Notes under the pieces: model-generated
The model's database searches: none
Told to the model about the DNA's origin: nothing
Seen by the model: only the letters and a program-made list of their open reading frames with translations
In this document: one piece after another, positions 41,959-50,808 of the stretch
Layout: every line of letters begins with the position of its first letter
Numbering within the stretch: position 1 is the stretch's first letter
NCBI RefSeq assembly: GCF_030295385.1
Contig: NZ_AP027079.1
Location: forward strand, 1,364,001-1,428,000
Length of the DNA: 64,000 bases
Source of the DNA: Geothrix oryzae
GTDB lineage: Bacteria; Acidobacteriota; Holophagae; Holophagales; Holophagaceae
Reading direction: 5' to 3'
Program-made: the position numbers and the translations under genes

Positions 41959-44012
41959 ATGCTCGCCTGAGTTCCTTGCTGGTTGCAGGGGGCGTGGTCC
42001 TGGCGGGGATCCACACGGGATCCCTCCTTGCTTCGCCGGCCGCCGAAACCTCGATCGCCAAGGCCACCCTGGTCTCGGCGATCCTCGAGTCCGCCGGCCC
42101 GGGTGCCAAGGTGTCGCTCGGCATCCCCGGGATGTCCGCTCAGCCGGGCGTCCAGGTCTTTTCCAACCCGCTCCGCGTGGTTCTGGATCTGCCTGGCGTC
42201 GATCGCGGCTCCGCTGTCACCAAGAAGGACCTGCTTCTCCTGTCCCACCCCCTGATCCAGAAGGCCCGCCTGGCCCAGTTCGCGACCTCGCCCAAGCCGG
42301 TGACGCGCCTGGTGCTCGAAGTCGCCCCTGGGACCCAGGTGGTCGTCGGTTCCGGCCCCAATGGCGTCCAGCTGGTGCTGACCCCCGGTGAGGGCCGTGT
42401 GCAGGCCCGCCTCGAAGGCTCCTTCGTTCCTGCGGCACCTGCACGGCTGCTGCCGATCCCTGCCGAGACGCTCGTCGCTTCCGCTCCGGTCACCGTTTCC
42501 CCGGTGATGACGCCTGCCACCTCAGCCTCCTCCCCCTCACCCGTCAAGCCCTTGGCCAGCCTGCCCGCCTTCGGCGGCGGCTTCCAGATTCTTCCCCAGC
42601 TGGCAGCCTCGACGGCCCTGCCGGTGGCGAGCCCGGAAGCAGTTCAGGTGCCCGAGGCCGAAAAGCCGCATGCCGTAGCGCCCTCCCAGTCCCGGACCGG
42701 CCGGACCCTGGGCGAGGCCACCACCCGCTACACGGGGGCGAAGATCACCATCGACCTCCAGAACACCGAGATCCGTGACTTCCTGCGCATCCTCGCGGAT
42801 ACCGGGAAGCTCAACCTCGTGATGGATCCCGATGTGCAGGGCAATCTCGGGATCAAGTTCACGGACACTCCCTGGGACCAGGTGCTGGATGTGGTCCTGA
42901 AGAACGCGGGCCTCGGCAAGGAGATCCAGAACGGCGTGATGCGCGTCGCCAAGATGGACAAGCTCCAGAAGGAAGAAGAGGAGCGCAAGAAGCTCGAGGA
43001 GACGAAGGCCCTGTCCGGCGAGCTTCAGACCATCACCCGCCCCCTTTCCTATGCGAAGGTCGGGGAGGTCCAGAAGATCCTCAAGGAGATGCTCACCAAG
43101 CGGGGCTCCGCCATCCTGGACGACCGCACCAACACGCTCATCATCACCGACCTGCCGCGCAACATCTCCCTGATCGACGACCTCCTCCAGACCCTCGATG
43201 TGCAGATCCAGCAGGTTCAGATCGAAGCCCGCGTCGTCGAGGCCAACAAGGACTGGCAGCGCGAATTCGGCGTCAAGTGGCCCACATCCAATAGCGGCGC
43301 CACCACCATCACCGGCGGGACGGGTTCAACGGGTACCCCCTGGGTGGGCACCCAGTCCCCCTTCTGGAACGGCGTCCAGGGCTTCAACCGGCCCACATCG
43401 GGTCAGCAGGCGGCCGTCGCCTGGGCCCCCGGCAAGGATGGCGTGACCTCCCTGGCGGCTCCCGCTGGCGAGATCTGGCTGTCCTTCCTCAGCAACCGCT
43501 TCAGCATCAACGCGGTGCTGCAGGCCCTCGAATCCAACGGCACCGTGAAGATCGTGTCGTCCCCGAAGGTGGTGACCCAGAACAACAAGAAGGCCACCAT
43601 CCTCAGCGGCGAGAAGATCCCCTATCCCACCCAGCAGGGCGGCGCCCAGGGCGGTGCGATCACCGTGGCCTTCGTGGATGCCAACCTGCAGCTGGATGTC
43701 ACGCCCCAGATCACCAACGAGGGCACCATCATCATGGACATCAAGCTGGAGAAGGCGGAAGCCGACTTCAGCCGCACGGTGCAGGGCACCCCCACCATCC
43801 TCCGCAAGGCCCTGGAAACCCAGATGCTGGTGCGGGATGGCGGCACGGCGGTGCTGGGTGGCGTGTATGTCACCAACTCCACGCAGGGCCAGGCGGGTGT
43901 TCCCTTCCTGTCCAAGATCCCCCTCCTCGGGTTCCTCTTCCGCAAGGACACCAAGGCCGAGAAGAACAGCGAACTGCTGATCTTCATCACGCCGCGAGTG
44001 CTCCGCCAATAG
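41955..44012 (+). CDS. pilQ: Type IV pilus secretin PilQ
   Basis: A 685-residue outer-membrane channel for the pilus fibre. After a signal peptide there is an AMIN domain (about 45-150, peptidoglycan binding), a Pro/Ala/Ser-rich linker, an N0/STN domain (about 255-320, ITIDLQNTEIRDFLRILAD), an N1 KH-like domain (LSYAKVGEVQKILKEML) and the secretin barrel (about 425-685) with VKIVSSPKVVTQNNKKATI and VPFLSKIPLLGFLFRKD. Only one AMIN domain is evident. It ends the pilMNOPQ operon, followed by a 17-bp-stem terminator. pilA, B, C and T are not in the window. Confidence 0.95.
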   Translation: MNARLSSLLVAGGVVLAGIHTGSLLASPAAETSIAKATLVSAILESAGPGAKVSLGIPGMSAQPGVQVFSNPLRVVLDLPGVDRGSAVTKKDLLLLSHPLIQKARLAQFATSPKPVTRLVLEVAPGTQVVVGSGPNGVQLVLTPGEGRVQARLEGSFVPAAPARLLPIPAETLVASAPVTVSPVMTPATSASSPSPVKPLASLPAFGGGFQILPQLAASTALPVASPEAVQVPEAEKPHAVAPSQSRTGRTLGEATTRYTGAKITIDLQNTEIRDFLRILADTGKLNLVMDPDVQGNLGIKFTDTPWDQVLDVVLKNAGLGKEIQNGVMRVAKMDKLQKEEEERKKLEETKALSGELQTITRPLSYAKVGEVQKILKEMLTKRGSAILDDRTNTLIITDLPRNISLIDDLLQTLDVQIQQVQIEARVVEANKDWQREFGVKWPTSNSGATTITGGTGSTGTPWVGTQSPFWNGVQGFNRPTSGQQAAVAWAPGKDGVTSLAAPAGEIWLSFLSNRFSINAVLQALESNGTVKIVSSPKVVTQNNKKATILSGEKIPYPTQQGGAQGGAITVAFVDANLQLDVTPQITNEGTIIMDIKLEKAEADFSRTVQGTPTILRKALETQMLVRDGGTAVLGGVYVTNSTQGQAGVPFLSKIPLLGFLFRKDTKAEKNSELLIFITPRVLRQ

Positions 44013-44023
44013 GCCCTTCCGGA

Positions 44024-44061
44024 CCTAAAGCAACGGCCCCGAATGGGGCCGTTGCTTTAGG
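44024..44061. terminator. Bidirectional terminator between pilQ and the zinc-ribbon gene
   Basis: A 17-bp perfect stem, CCTAAAGCAACGGCCCC and its complement, around a GAAT loop lies between convergent genes. The stem contains a TTTAGG run but has only short T runs; length and position support termination on both strands. Confidence 0.8.
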
Positions 44062-44076
44062 TGGAACGAAGAAGAT

Positions 44077-44277
44077 TTACTTGGCGATGGGGAGGGTGCG
44101 GACGAGGCGCTTGCAGCTATTGCAGAGGATGGTGTAGTTGTCCGCCTGCTCGAAGTGGTATTTGAATCCGGGATCTTCGGCGACCTTCTCCAGGCGACCG
44201 AAATGGTACTCGGCAATGCGCACGCTCTGGGGGGCGGTCAGATCGGCGCCGCAGTGGGTGCAGGAGATGGCGGCCAT
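44077..44277 (-). CDS. Small zinc-ribbon protein
   Basis: A 66-residue protein with two CxxC pairs, CTHCG at residues 6-9 and CNSCK at about 52-55, expected to bind one zinc. Between them lies EYHFGRLEKVAEDPGFKY. It has a good GAGGAG ribosome site. The function is unknown; such proteins often bind nucleic acid or a partner protein. It is the last gene of a group running from the FAD oxidoreductase downward. Confidence 0.75.
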   Translation of the reverse strand: MAAISCTHCGADLTAPQSVRIAEYHFGRLEKVAEDPGFKYHFEQADNYTILCNSCKRLVRTLPIAK

Positions 44278-44301
44278 GCTTGCTCCTCGAATGCTGGGAA
44301 T

Positions 44302-44454
44302 TCAGGAATGGAAGAGGTTCCAGAGCCCCCAGCTTACCAGAGCCAGCGCGGCCAGGCCCACGAAGACCCGCAGCAGCACCTTGCCGATCCGATATGCGAC
44401 ATAGATCACGAACAGGAGGACCAGCCCACAGACGATGAGGACGGGGGTGTTCAT
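44302..44454 (-). CDS. 50-residue membrane protein of unknown function
   Basis: A short protein with two hydrophobic helices (about 4-20 and 26-46) separated by YRIGK. The ATG overlaps the TGA of the upstream dehydrogenase gene (ATGA), so it is very likely translated. No family is recognised; small two-helix proteins of this kind often regulate a larger membrane protein. Confidence 0.65.
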   Translation of the reverse strand: MNTPVLIVCGLVLLFVIYVAYRIGKVLLRVFVGLAALALVSWGLWNLFHS

Positions 44455-45320
44455 AGGCGCCTCCCTTGCGCATCCCATGGGAAGAACCCCCGCCCGGCTG
44501 CGCGTCCGGTTTCGCCCCGGGCCACCTTCTCCCGCAGAAGCTCCGGCGGAGCGAAGCGCGGATCCCCGGAAGCCTGGAAGAGTCCTTCGGCGATGCGGAG
44601 GCGCAGGTCGAGGCCGACGCGATCCGAAAGCTCGAGGGGCCCCACCGGATGGCCATATCCGAGGGTCATCAGGGCATCCAGATCCTGAGCCGTCGCCACG
44701 CCGGCTTCCAGGAGCCGCATGGCCTCCAGGCCCTGGGCCAAGGCCATGCGGGCGGCGGCAAAGCCGGGCTGGTCCTTCACGGTCACCACGCGCTTGCGGA
44801 GGGACTGGCCAAGGGACTGGGCCCGGAGGATCAGCGCTTCCGGCATTCCGGGGGGGACCGCGATCTCCACCACGCCCATCCGGGGGACCGGGACGAAGAG
44901 ATGGAAGCCCAGCAACCGGCCCTGGAGCCCGGCGGCCCCGGCCAGGTCGGAGATGGGCAGGGCGGAGGTGCCTGAGAGGAGCAGCAGGTCCGGGGCTCCC
45001 CAGGCACCCGCTGAGGCCAGGGCCGCAGCTTTGCCGTCCAGGGCCTCGGGGAGGGCCTCCAGCAACGCGGAAACCCCATCCAGGGCCCGGGGGCCGAGGG
45101 CCCCGGTTCGGATCCGGCCCCGGGCCCGGTCGACCTCGGCTGGGGTCAGGAGGCCCTTCCGGATGGCGGTGATCCATCGGTCTTCCAGTTGGCGCAGGCC
45201 ACGCTCGGCATGGCCCGGGTCCCGGCCGAGCAGACGCACCTCCACACCGCATTCGGCGGCCCACTGGGCGGCGGAAAGGCCGAGGACGCCGGGACCGAGG
45301 ACGGCCAGGGGGCCCGTCAA
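44451..45320 (-). CDS. 3-hydroxyacyl-CoA dehydrogenase-like protein
   Basis: A 289-residue two-domain dehydrogenase. The NAD fold has a GPGVLG nucleotide loop (canonical GxGxMG), then LLGRD. The catalytic His-Glu pair is seen in GFHLFVPVPRMGVVEI, where the usual HFFNP reads HLFVP (Asn to Val). The C-terminal helical domain has TLGYGHPVGPLELSDRVGLD, typical of 3-hydroxybutyryl-CoA dehydrogenase. The TTG at 45320 overlaps the TGA of the FAD gene (TTGA) and begins right at the Rossmann strand, so it is preferred over an ATG at 45380. Substrate chain length is not known. Confidence 0.85.
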   Translation of the reverse strand: MTGPLAVLGPGVLGLSAAQWAAECGVEVRLLGRDPGHAERGLRQLEDRWITAIRKGLLTPAEVDRARGRIRTGALGPRALDGVSALLEALPEALDGKAAALASAGAWGAPDLLLLSGTSALPISDLAGAAGLQGRLLGFHLFVPVPRMGVVEIAVPPGMPEALILRAQSLGQSLRKRVVTVKDQPGFAAARMALAQGLEAMRLLEAGVATAQDLDALMTLGYGHPVGPLELSDRVGLDLRLRIAEGLFQASGDPRFAPPELLREKVARGETGRAAGRGFFPWDAQGRRL

Positions 45321-46339
45321 GGTTTTTCCCCGGTGCCGGGGATGCGGCATTCCAGGTGGTCCTGGCAGAGCCCCTCCCACACCACGGCGCGGCCAGTATT
45401 GAAGGCCTTCACGATGGAGCCCTTGCCGCCGGCCACCAAGTCCCCGGCCAGGTAGAGGCCAGGGACGGTGGAGTGGAAGCGGTGGTCCACCCGCGGGTGC
45501 TTGCCGTCCAGTTCCACCCCCGCCTGCCGGAGGAATCCCTCGGGCGTGGTGCCCCCCAAGGCGAACAGGACATGGTGGAACCGGGCGATCCTGCCGTCCT
45601 TGAAGGTGGCTTCGGCGCGAGGCGCCTCACCGGCATCCCGCAGTGTGGCGATGCCGGCGTTCCGCCAGACCACGGCCTGACCTGCGGCCTCCAGGTTCTG
45701 GAGGATCCGCTGGTTCACGCCGTTGGCCTTGGTGAACTCGGTCCCCCGGTAGGCCAGGGTCACCGGGTGCTCCGCATAGAGGTATTCCATGTACTCCAGG
45801 GCGGTGTTCCCACCCCCCACCACCAGGACGCTCTCCCCGGGGGGGATCTCCTCGGTGAGGTCGAAGTGGATCAGGCCTTTCAGGCTGGACGGGATGGGAT
45901 GATCGGGCTTGTTGGGGCGCCCGTAGACGCCGATGGCGATGACCACCGTCCGGGTCCGGTACCGGGTGTTGCGGGCATCCAGCACCTCGAATCCGCCGCC
46001 TTCCAGGGGGGTGATGCTCGCGACTTCGGTGCCGCTCCGGACCTCCAGCCCGTACTGCCGCACGAACCCATCCAGGGTCTCCAGGACGGTCTCGCGGGTG
46101 CCATCCACGATGCACACGGCGCCTTCGCAATCGACTGCCTGGCCCAGATAGACCTTGTCCACCCGCTTGCCAGGCGTATAGAGCTTCTCGATGGAGAAGC
46201 TGTGGCTCGGTCCCTTCTCCAGCAGCAGGATGCGCTGGATGCCGGCCTGTCGGGCCTCCACGGCGGTGGCGATGCCCGCAGGCCCCGCCCCCACGATGAG
46301 CAGGTCCAGAAGATCCGCGTCCGCAGGTCCTTCGTCCAT
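45317..46339 (-). CDS. FAD/NAD(P)-dependent oxidoreductase, thioredoxin reductase-like fold
   Basis: A 340-residue flavoprotein with an FAD loop LIVGAGPAGIATA at residue ~14, an NAD(P) loop VLVVGGGNTALEY at ~168 and the closing FAD motif VPGLYLAGDLVAGGKG. There is no CxxC, so it is not a thioredoxin reductase; YpdA-like or ferredoxin-NADP reductase-like functions are possible. It is coupled by TTGA to the 3-hydroxyacyl-CoA dehydrogenase gene. The electron partner is unknown. Confidence 0.85.
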   Translation of the reverse strand: MDEGPADADLLDLLIVGAGPAGIATAVEARQAGIQRILLLEKGPSHSFSIEKLYTPGKRVDKVYLGQAVDCEGAVCIVDGTRETVLETLDGFVRQYGLEVRSGTEVASITPLEGGGFEVLDARNTRYRTRTVVIAIGVYGRPNKPDHPIPSSLKGLIHFDLTEEIPPGESVLVVGGGNTALEYMEYLYAEHPVTLAYRGTEFTKANGVNQRILQNLEAAGQAVVWRNAGIATLRDAGEAPRAEATFKDGRIARFHHVLFALGGTTPEGFLRQAGVELDGKHPRVDHRFHSTVPGLYLAGDLVAGGKGSIVKAFNTGRAVVWEGLCQDHLECRIPGTGEKP

Positions 46340-46427
46340 GGATTCCTCCCTCCACCCGCTATGATGAACGGAAAGGGCTTCCCGTACCTCACCGCACTCC
46401 GCCTCCCGTCAGGGCCGTCTTCCCCTC

Positions 46428-47348
46428 ATGCTGATCGATTACGCCGCCATCACCCATCCGGGCAAGGTCCGGAGGAACAACGAAGATGCCTACCTCCTCA
46501 GCGCGTTGGACGGCGAGGAGCCCATCATCAACGGCCCGGCCCAACCCCTGAAGGTGGGCGAGCCCGGTCTGCTCGTGGCCGTGGCGGACGGCATGGGCGG
46601 CGCGGCAGCCGGCGAGGTCGCCAGCCGTGAAGGGCTGGCCGCTGTGGCGCTGCATCTTTTCGGCCACTGGGGTCGCCTGGCGCCTGGCAAGGGCCGCGAA
46701 GTGGACCTGCTCAAGGCGCTGGAATCCGCCGTGGAAAGGGCCAGCGACGCCGTGTTGCGCTACTCCGACGATGACCGCACGGCCCGGGGCATGGGCTCCA
46801 CGCTGACCGCCGCCGTGCTCTGGAACGGCTGCGTCTATGTCGCCCAGATCGGCGATTCCAGGGCCTACCTACTGCGGCAGGGCGTGCTGCACCAGATCAC
46901 TGAGGACCAGACATTGGTGAACGATCTGGTGGCCCAGGGAACCCTCACCCGCGAACAGGCCAGGACCCATCCACAGCGGAACATGATCACCCAGGCCCTG
47001 GGCTCGCCCCAGCCGCTGCGGGTGGCGCTGTCCCGCCTCGTCCTTCGCCGGGGCGACCGCCTGCTCTGCTGCTCGGATGGCCTGCACGGCGAGGTGACCG
47101 ATGCGCGCATCGGCGAAGTGCTGGGCCAGGACGCCAGCCCCCGGCAGGGGCTCGAGCGGCTCCTGGATGAGGCCATCGCGCACGGCGCCCGGGACAATGT
47201 CACCGGCGTCGTCCTCGTTCTCAATGATCCCGGCCTTCCCCTACCCGGGCCGGATGAACCCCTCGATCTGGCGCATCCCCAGGCCCAGACCGCAGGTCGC
47301 GGATTTTGGGACCGCCTTCGCGGGCTTTTCGGAGGGGGTGCCTCATGA
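46428..47348 (+). CDS. PP2C-family Ser/Thr protein phosphatase (Stp1-like), copy 2
   Basis: A 306-residue phosphatase with HPGKVRRNNEDAY, VAVADGMGGAAAGEVAS, GSTLTAAV, IGDSRAYLLRQG, LLCCSDGLHGEV and ARDNVTGVV; all metal ligands are present. An extra ~45-residue C-terminal tail is rich in Pro and Gly. It differs clearly from the copy at 38357. The gene downstream is an RdgC-like gene overlapping by ATGA, so dephosphorylation and DNA-binding functions may be linked here; that is inference. Confidence 0.93.
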   Translation: MLIDYAAITHPGKVRRNNEDAYLLSALDGEEPIINGPAQPLKVGEPGLLVAVADGMGGAAAGEVASREGLAAVALHLFGHWGRLAPGKGREVDLLKALESAVERASDAVLRYSDDDRTARGMGSTLTAAVLWNGCVYVAQIGDSRAYLLRQGVLHQITEDQTLVNDLVAQGTLTREQARTHPQRNMITQALGSPQPLRVALSRLVLRRGDRLLCCSDGLHGEVTDARIGEVLGQDASPRQGLERLLDEAIAHGARDNVTGVVLVLNDPGLPLPGPDEPLDLAHPQAQTAGRGFWDRLRGLFGGGAS

Positions 47349-47956
47349 GCATGCTCCAGGGGACCGTGTCCCTCAAACGCTTCCTGGTCCTGGGACCCGT
47401 CCCGGACCCCAAGGACCTTCAGGCCGGGCTCGAACAGGATCAGTTCCGTCCTTTCCAGGATGGGGTGGAGGAAGAGCGCATGGGCTGGTGCGATTGGCGG
47501 AACCCGCTGATCACGCCGCCCGACCCCGACTGGGTCAGCCAGGAGCGCTTCGCCGTCCTGGGCCTGCGCATTGATACGCGCCGGGTCCCGCCGGCCCTGC
47601 TGAAGGCCCATGTGGATCTGCGCCTCCAGACCCTCCAGAAGGAGAAGGACCTGGCCTTCATCGGCAAGGAGGCCCGGATCAGCCTGCAGGATGAAGTGAA
47701 GGAGGAACTGCTGCGCAAGGTCCTGCCCACGCCCAAGGTGGTGGAAGTGGCGTGGGATCTGAAGGGCGGCATCCTCTGGACGACGGCTTCCTCCAGCAAG
47801 GCCCAGGGTGCGTTGACGACCCTCTTCATCAAATCGTTCGGTTGCGAGATCCATCCCCTGGCGCCCCTGGTGCTGTCGGGGCGGCTCTGCCCTGAGCTGC
47901 CCGTGGAAGCCCTGATGGCCTTGGATCCGCTGGATCTCGAACTCGAGGAAGCCTGA
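47345..47956 (+). CDS. RdgC-like recombination-associated protein (short form)
   Basis: A 203-residue homologue of the N-terminal and central part of RdgC, a ring-shaped DNA-binding protein that limits RecA. Matching features are an early MGW (RMGWCDW), the RVPPALLKAHVDLRL helix, the charged stretch ISLQDEVKEELLRKVLP and VAWDLKGGILWTTASSSKAQGAL. E. coli RdgC is about 300 residues, so this form is truncated. The next gene, two bases downstream, might supply the missing part. The start overlaps the phosphatase stop. Confidence 0.75.
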   Translation: MSMLQGTVSLKRFLVLGPVPDPKDLQAGLEQDQFRPFQDGVEEERMGWCDWRNPLITPPDPDWVSQERFAVLGLRIDTRRVPPALLKAHVDLRLQTLQKEKDLAFIGKEARISLQDEVKEELLRKVLPTPKVVEVAWDLKGGILWTTASSSKAQGALTTLFIKSFGCEIHPLAPLVLSGRLCPELPVEALMALDPLDLELEEA

Positions 47957-47957
47957 G

Positions 47958-48506
47958 ATGAAGCCTCTTGAACTCATGGAACAGGGGCGCTTCCTCGGCG
48001 AGGAGTTCCTGCTGTGGTTGTGGATGCGGAGCTCCGTGGAGGGCGGCGCCAGCGGCGAGGACGGCGACGGTTCCGGCTGCTTCGTGGATGATGCCATCCA
48101 GCTGGCCTCGGAACGGGGGGAGGTGAAGGAGATCTCCCTCCGCAAGGGCAGCCCTGCCGAGAGCCGCGAAGCCTTCGAGGCCCTCAGCCGCGGCATGCGC
48201 CCCGCGAAGATGAAGCTGCGCCTGCTCTCGGGCGACCTGGAGTGGGTCTTCACCCTCAATGCCGCCACCCTGGACATGGGCACGCTCAAGCTGCCCCCCA
48301 GCACCGGGAAGGCGCCCCACGAGCGTCTCCACGATCGGCTCTTCCTGCTGGAGGAGGGGGCGGGCCATCTGGAACGCCGCCTGAAGCTGTTCCTGCGCGC
48401 GCGTGCCGAAGACCCCCAGGGCCTCCAGGAATCACTGCGGGCCTGGGTTCGCGCCGGCAAATCCGGCGAAGCCCTGCCCGCGGGCGAAGCACCGTGGGAG
48501 GCCTGA
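47958..48506 (+). CDS. Unknown protein, partner candidate of the RdgC-like protein
   Basis: A 182-residue soluble protein not assigned to a named family. It begins MKPLELMEQGRFLGEEFLLWLWMRS and contains GEVKEISLRKG and LEWVFTLNAATLDM, with a helical C-terminus. The gene starts two bases after the RdgC-like stop. Spacing and length suggest that the two together make up a split RdgC-type protein or a two-subunit complex. It overlaps the amidase gene by 13 bases. Confidence 0.7.
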   Translation: MKPLELMEQGRFLGEEFLLWLWMRSSVEGGASGEDGDGSGCFVDDAIQLASERGEVKEISLRKGSPAESREAFEALSRGMRPAKMKLRLLSGDLEWVFTLNAATLDMGTLKLPPSTGKAPHERLHDRLFLLEEGAGHLERRLKLFLRARAEDPQGLQESLRAWVRAGKSGEALPAGEAPWEA

Positions 48507-50164
48507 TCGGCCGGAGCCTTCTGCTCGTACCCGTGGCCTTCGCCGCGGTGGCGCAGGAGCCCGCGCCCATCCTGGCCCACGCCCGGACGCCCGAGGGCCG
48601 GGCCATCCTCCTCCGCTTCCAGTTCAAGAAGGGCCTGAGCGTCGAAGGGAAGGCCCTGCCGAGGGCTTTCCTGGCCAAGGGCATGGATCCGGGCGGGTGG
48701 GTGCCTTTCGAAGGCCTGAGCCCGGAAGGGAAGCGCTGGGCCTTGGCCGCCCTGTTCCCTGAGGACCAGTGGCGCCAGGGCGAAGTCCGCCACATCATCC
48801 GCCACCCCGAAGTGGAATCGGTCTGGACCCTGGCGGCCCTGTTCACGGGGCACGGACAGAATTACGACCGCCTCATGGCCGAGAACCCGGACCTGCCGGA
48901 GAAACTGCGGGAAGGCGACACCTGGCGCATCCCCCGCAGCCTGCTGTCGGTGGATCTGGGCGGCACCGGGCGGGGGCCGGACCGCTCCCAGCCCGAGGAC
49001 GACCTGGACGATGAGGCGCGGGTGGCGGCCTACCGCGGGTTGCTCACCTTCGGCGAGGACGCGCAGGGCAAGTACGCGGCCTATCGCATGCGCAAGGGCG
49101 AGGCGCTGTATTCGAGCGTGGTCATCCGCTATACCGACCGGGTGGATCCCAAGGGCGTGAATGAACTTGCAGACCGCATCGCCAAGCGCAGCGGCATCGC
49201 CGATGTGCGCGGCATCCAGCCCGGCCAGCTCATCAAGATCCCCGTCGCCTTCCTGGCCGACCCGTTCCAGTCCGAGGGCAGCTTGGGGCTGGCGGAGGAT
49301 CGGGAGATCCGCGCCGAGGTCCGCCGCACCGTGCGTGTGGAAGCCGGTCCCAAGCTCAAGGGCGTGCGGATCGTGCTTGATGCGGGGCATGGTGGTGTGG
49401 ACCCCGGCGCCCGGGCCAACGGCCTATGGGAGTCCGATTTCGTCTACGACATCGCCATGCGCGTCCGCCGCCTTCTCGAACAGGAGACCGAGGCCCAGGT
49501 GAGCAGCACCATCGTCTATCCCGGCCTCGGGCTCAAGAGCCGGGAGCTGATCCGGACTCCCAGCCGCACCGCGGAGATCCTCACCAGCCCGCCCTTCGCG
49601 GTGGATGGGGAGAGCCCTTCGGCCGTGAGCGTCCATCTGCGGTGGGTGCTGGCCAACGACCTCTTCGCCGCCTTCCGCCGGGCCAAGGGCGATGCCCAGA
49701 AGACGCTGTTCCTGAGCTTCCACGCCGACAGTCTCCATCCCTCGGCCCGGGGCTCGATGATCTATGTTCCCGGCGCGGCGCTGGTGCCGACGACCTTCGC
49801 CCTCGGCGGCGCGAAGACCGCCCGCGTGGCCGAGGGGAGGCGCTCCTCCCGCGTGGCCTTCACCGGGCGGGAGAAACTGCAGGGGGAGGCCCGCAGCCGG
49901 CAGTTCTCCGAGGCCCTCTTGAGCGCGCTGCACCGGGACCGCATCCCCGTCCACGCCAACCGCCCCATCCGCAATGTCATCTACCGGGGCGGCGGAAAGT
50001 GGGTCCCTGCCGTCATCCGCTACAGCTCGGGAGCCACCAAAGCCCTGATCGAAGTGGCCAACCTCACGAACGAGGATGATGCGGCCAACCTGCGCGATCC
50101 CGAGTTTCGCGAACGCTACGCGGCCGCGGTCGTCAATGCGATCCGGGCGTACTACCGGAAATAG
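48494..50164 (+). CDS. N-acetylmuramoyl-L-alanine amidase (Amidase_3) with LysM-like segment
   Basis: A 556-residue exported cell-wall hydrolase. A signal peptide (GRSLLLVPVAFAAVAQE) precedes an unassigned domain, a LysM-like segment (about 195-260, AYRMRKGEALYS to IQPGQLIKIP) and an Amidase_3 domain (about 290-556) with IVLDAGHGGVDPGA, WESDFVYD and SFHADS, giving the His/Glu/His zinc ligands. It cuts the peptide stem from glycan strands, probably in cell separation. The GTG at 48494 is used, inside the end of the previous gene. It is convergent with hisG, with a two-base gap and no terminator. Confidence 0.9.
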   Translation: MGGLIGRSLLLVPVAFAAVAQEPAPILAHARTPEGRAILLRFQFKKGLSVEGKALPRAFLAKGMDPGGWVPFEGLSPEGKRWALAALFPEDQWRQGEVRHIIRHPEVESVWTLAALFTGHGQNYDRLMAENPDLPEKLREGDTWRIPRSLLSVDLGGTGRGPDRSQPEDDLDDEARVAAYRGLLTFGEDAQGKYAAYRMRKGEALYSSVVIRYTDRVDPKGVNELADRIAKRSGIADVRGIQPGQLIKIPVAFLADPFQSEGSLGLAEDREIRAEVRRTVRVEAGPKLKGVRIVLDAGHGGVDPGARANGLWESDFVYDIAMRVRRLLEQETEAQVSSTIVYPGLGLKSRELIRTPSRTAEILTSPPFAVDGESPSAVSVHLRWVLANDLFAAFRRAKGDAQKTLFLSFHADSLHPSARGSMIYVPGAALVPTTFALGGAKTARVAEGRRSSRVAFTGREKLQGEARSRQFSEALLSALHRDRIPVHANRPIRNVIYRGGGKWVPAVIRYSSGATKALIEVANLTNEDDAANLRDPEFRERYAAAVVNAIRAYYRK

Positions 50165-50166
50165 CC

Positions 50167-50808
50167 TCAGCGCAGCGTCGCCATCAGCAGATCCGCCAGG
50201 GGCCGGATACGCCCGGGTTCACTGAGGTAGGCCCCGCGGGCGGCCACGAGGCGGGCGGAAGATCGGCCCAGCACGGCCGTTTCCACCAGGCCGTGGGCCT
50301 TGAGGGTGCCGCCGGTCTGCACCAGGTCCACGATGGCATCCGCCAGGCCCAGCAGGGGCGCCAGCTCGGCGCTGCTGCTGAGGGGCACCAGCTCGGCCGT
50401 GAGGCCCTCCCTCGTGAGCCAGGCCTCGGTGGCCTTGGGGAACTTGGTGGCGAGACGCAGGTGGGGCTTGGCGCGCAGGGCGTCCAGCGTGATGCCCGCC
50501 TGGGCGCAGAGGGACAGACGGCAGGCGCCGAAGCCCAGGTCCGCCAGCTCGAGCAGATCCATGTCCAGCTCATCCAGGGTGTCCGAGCCCACGATGCCGA
50601 GGGACGCCACGCCGGCCGCCACATAGCGGGGCAGGTCGGCGCCCTTGAGGAGCAGCGCGGCCACGCCGGGCGTGGCCGTGGGAATGCGCAGCACCCGGGA
50701 TTTCAGGGCCTGGGCATCCAGGGCCAGGGGCGTGCCGGCGAGCTTCGGCACCAGCTCGTCGCCGAGGCGGCCCTTGGGGAAGGCGATGAGCAGCGTCTGG
50801 AGCGTCAT
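50167..50808 (-). CDS. hisG: ATP phosphoribosyltransferase catalytic subunit, short form HisG
   Basis: A 213-residue enzyme for the first committed step of histidine synthesis. FPKGRLGDE starts the protein, with LGIVGSDTLDE and the PRPP loop ADAIVDLVQTGGTLKAHGL. It lacks the C-terminal regulatory domain, so it needs HisZ, encoded immediately upstream (ATGA overlap). It is the last gene of the his operon, an unusual place since hisG often comes first. Confidence 0.96.
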   Translation of the reverse strand: MTLQTLLIAFPKGRLGDELVPKLAGTPLALDAQALKSRVLRIPTATPGVAALLLKGADLPRYVAAGVASLGIVGSDTLDELDMDLLELADLGFGACRLSLCAQAGITLDALRAKPHLRLATKFPKATEAWLTREGLTAELVPLSSSAELAPLLGLADAIVDLVQTGGTLKAHGLVETAVLGRSSARLVAARGAYLSEPGRIRPLADLLMATLR

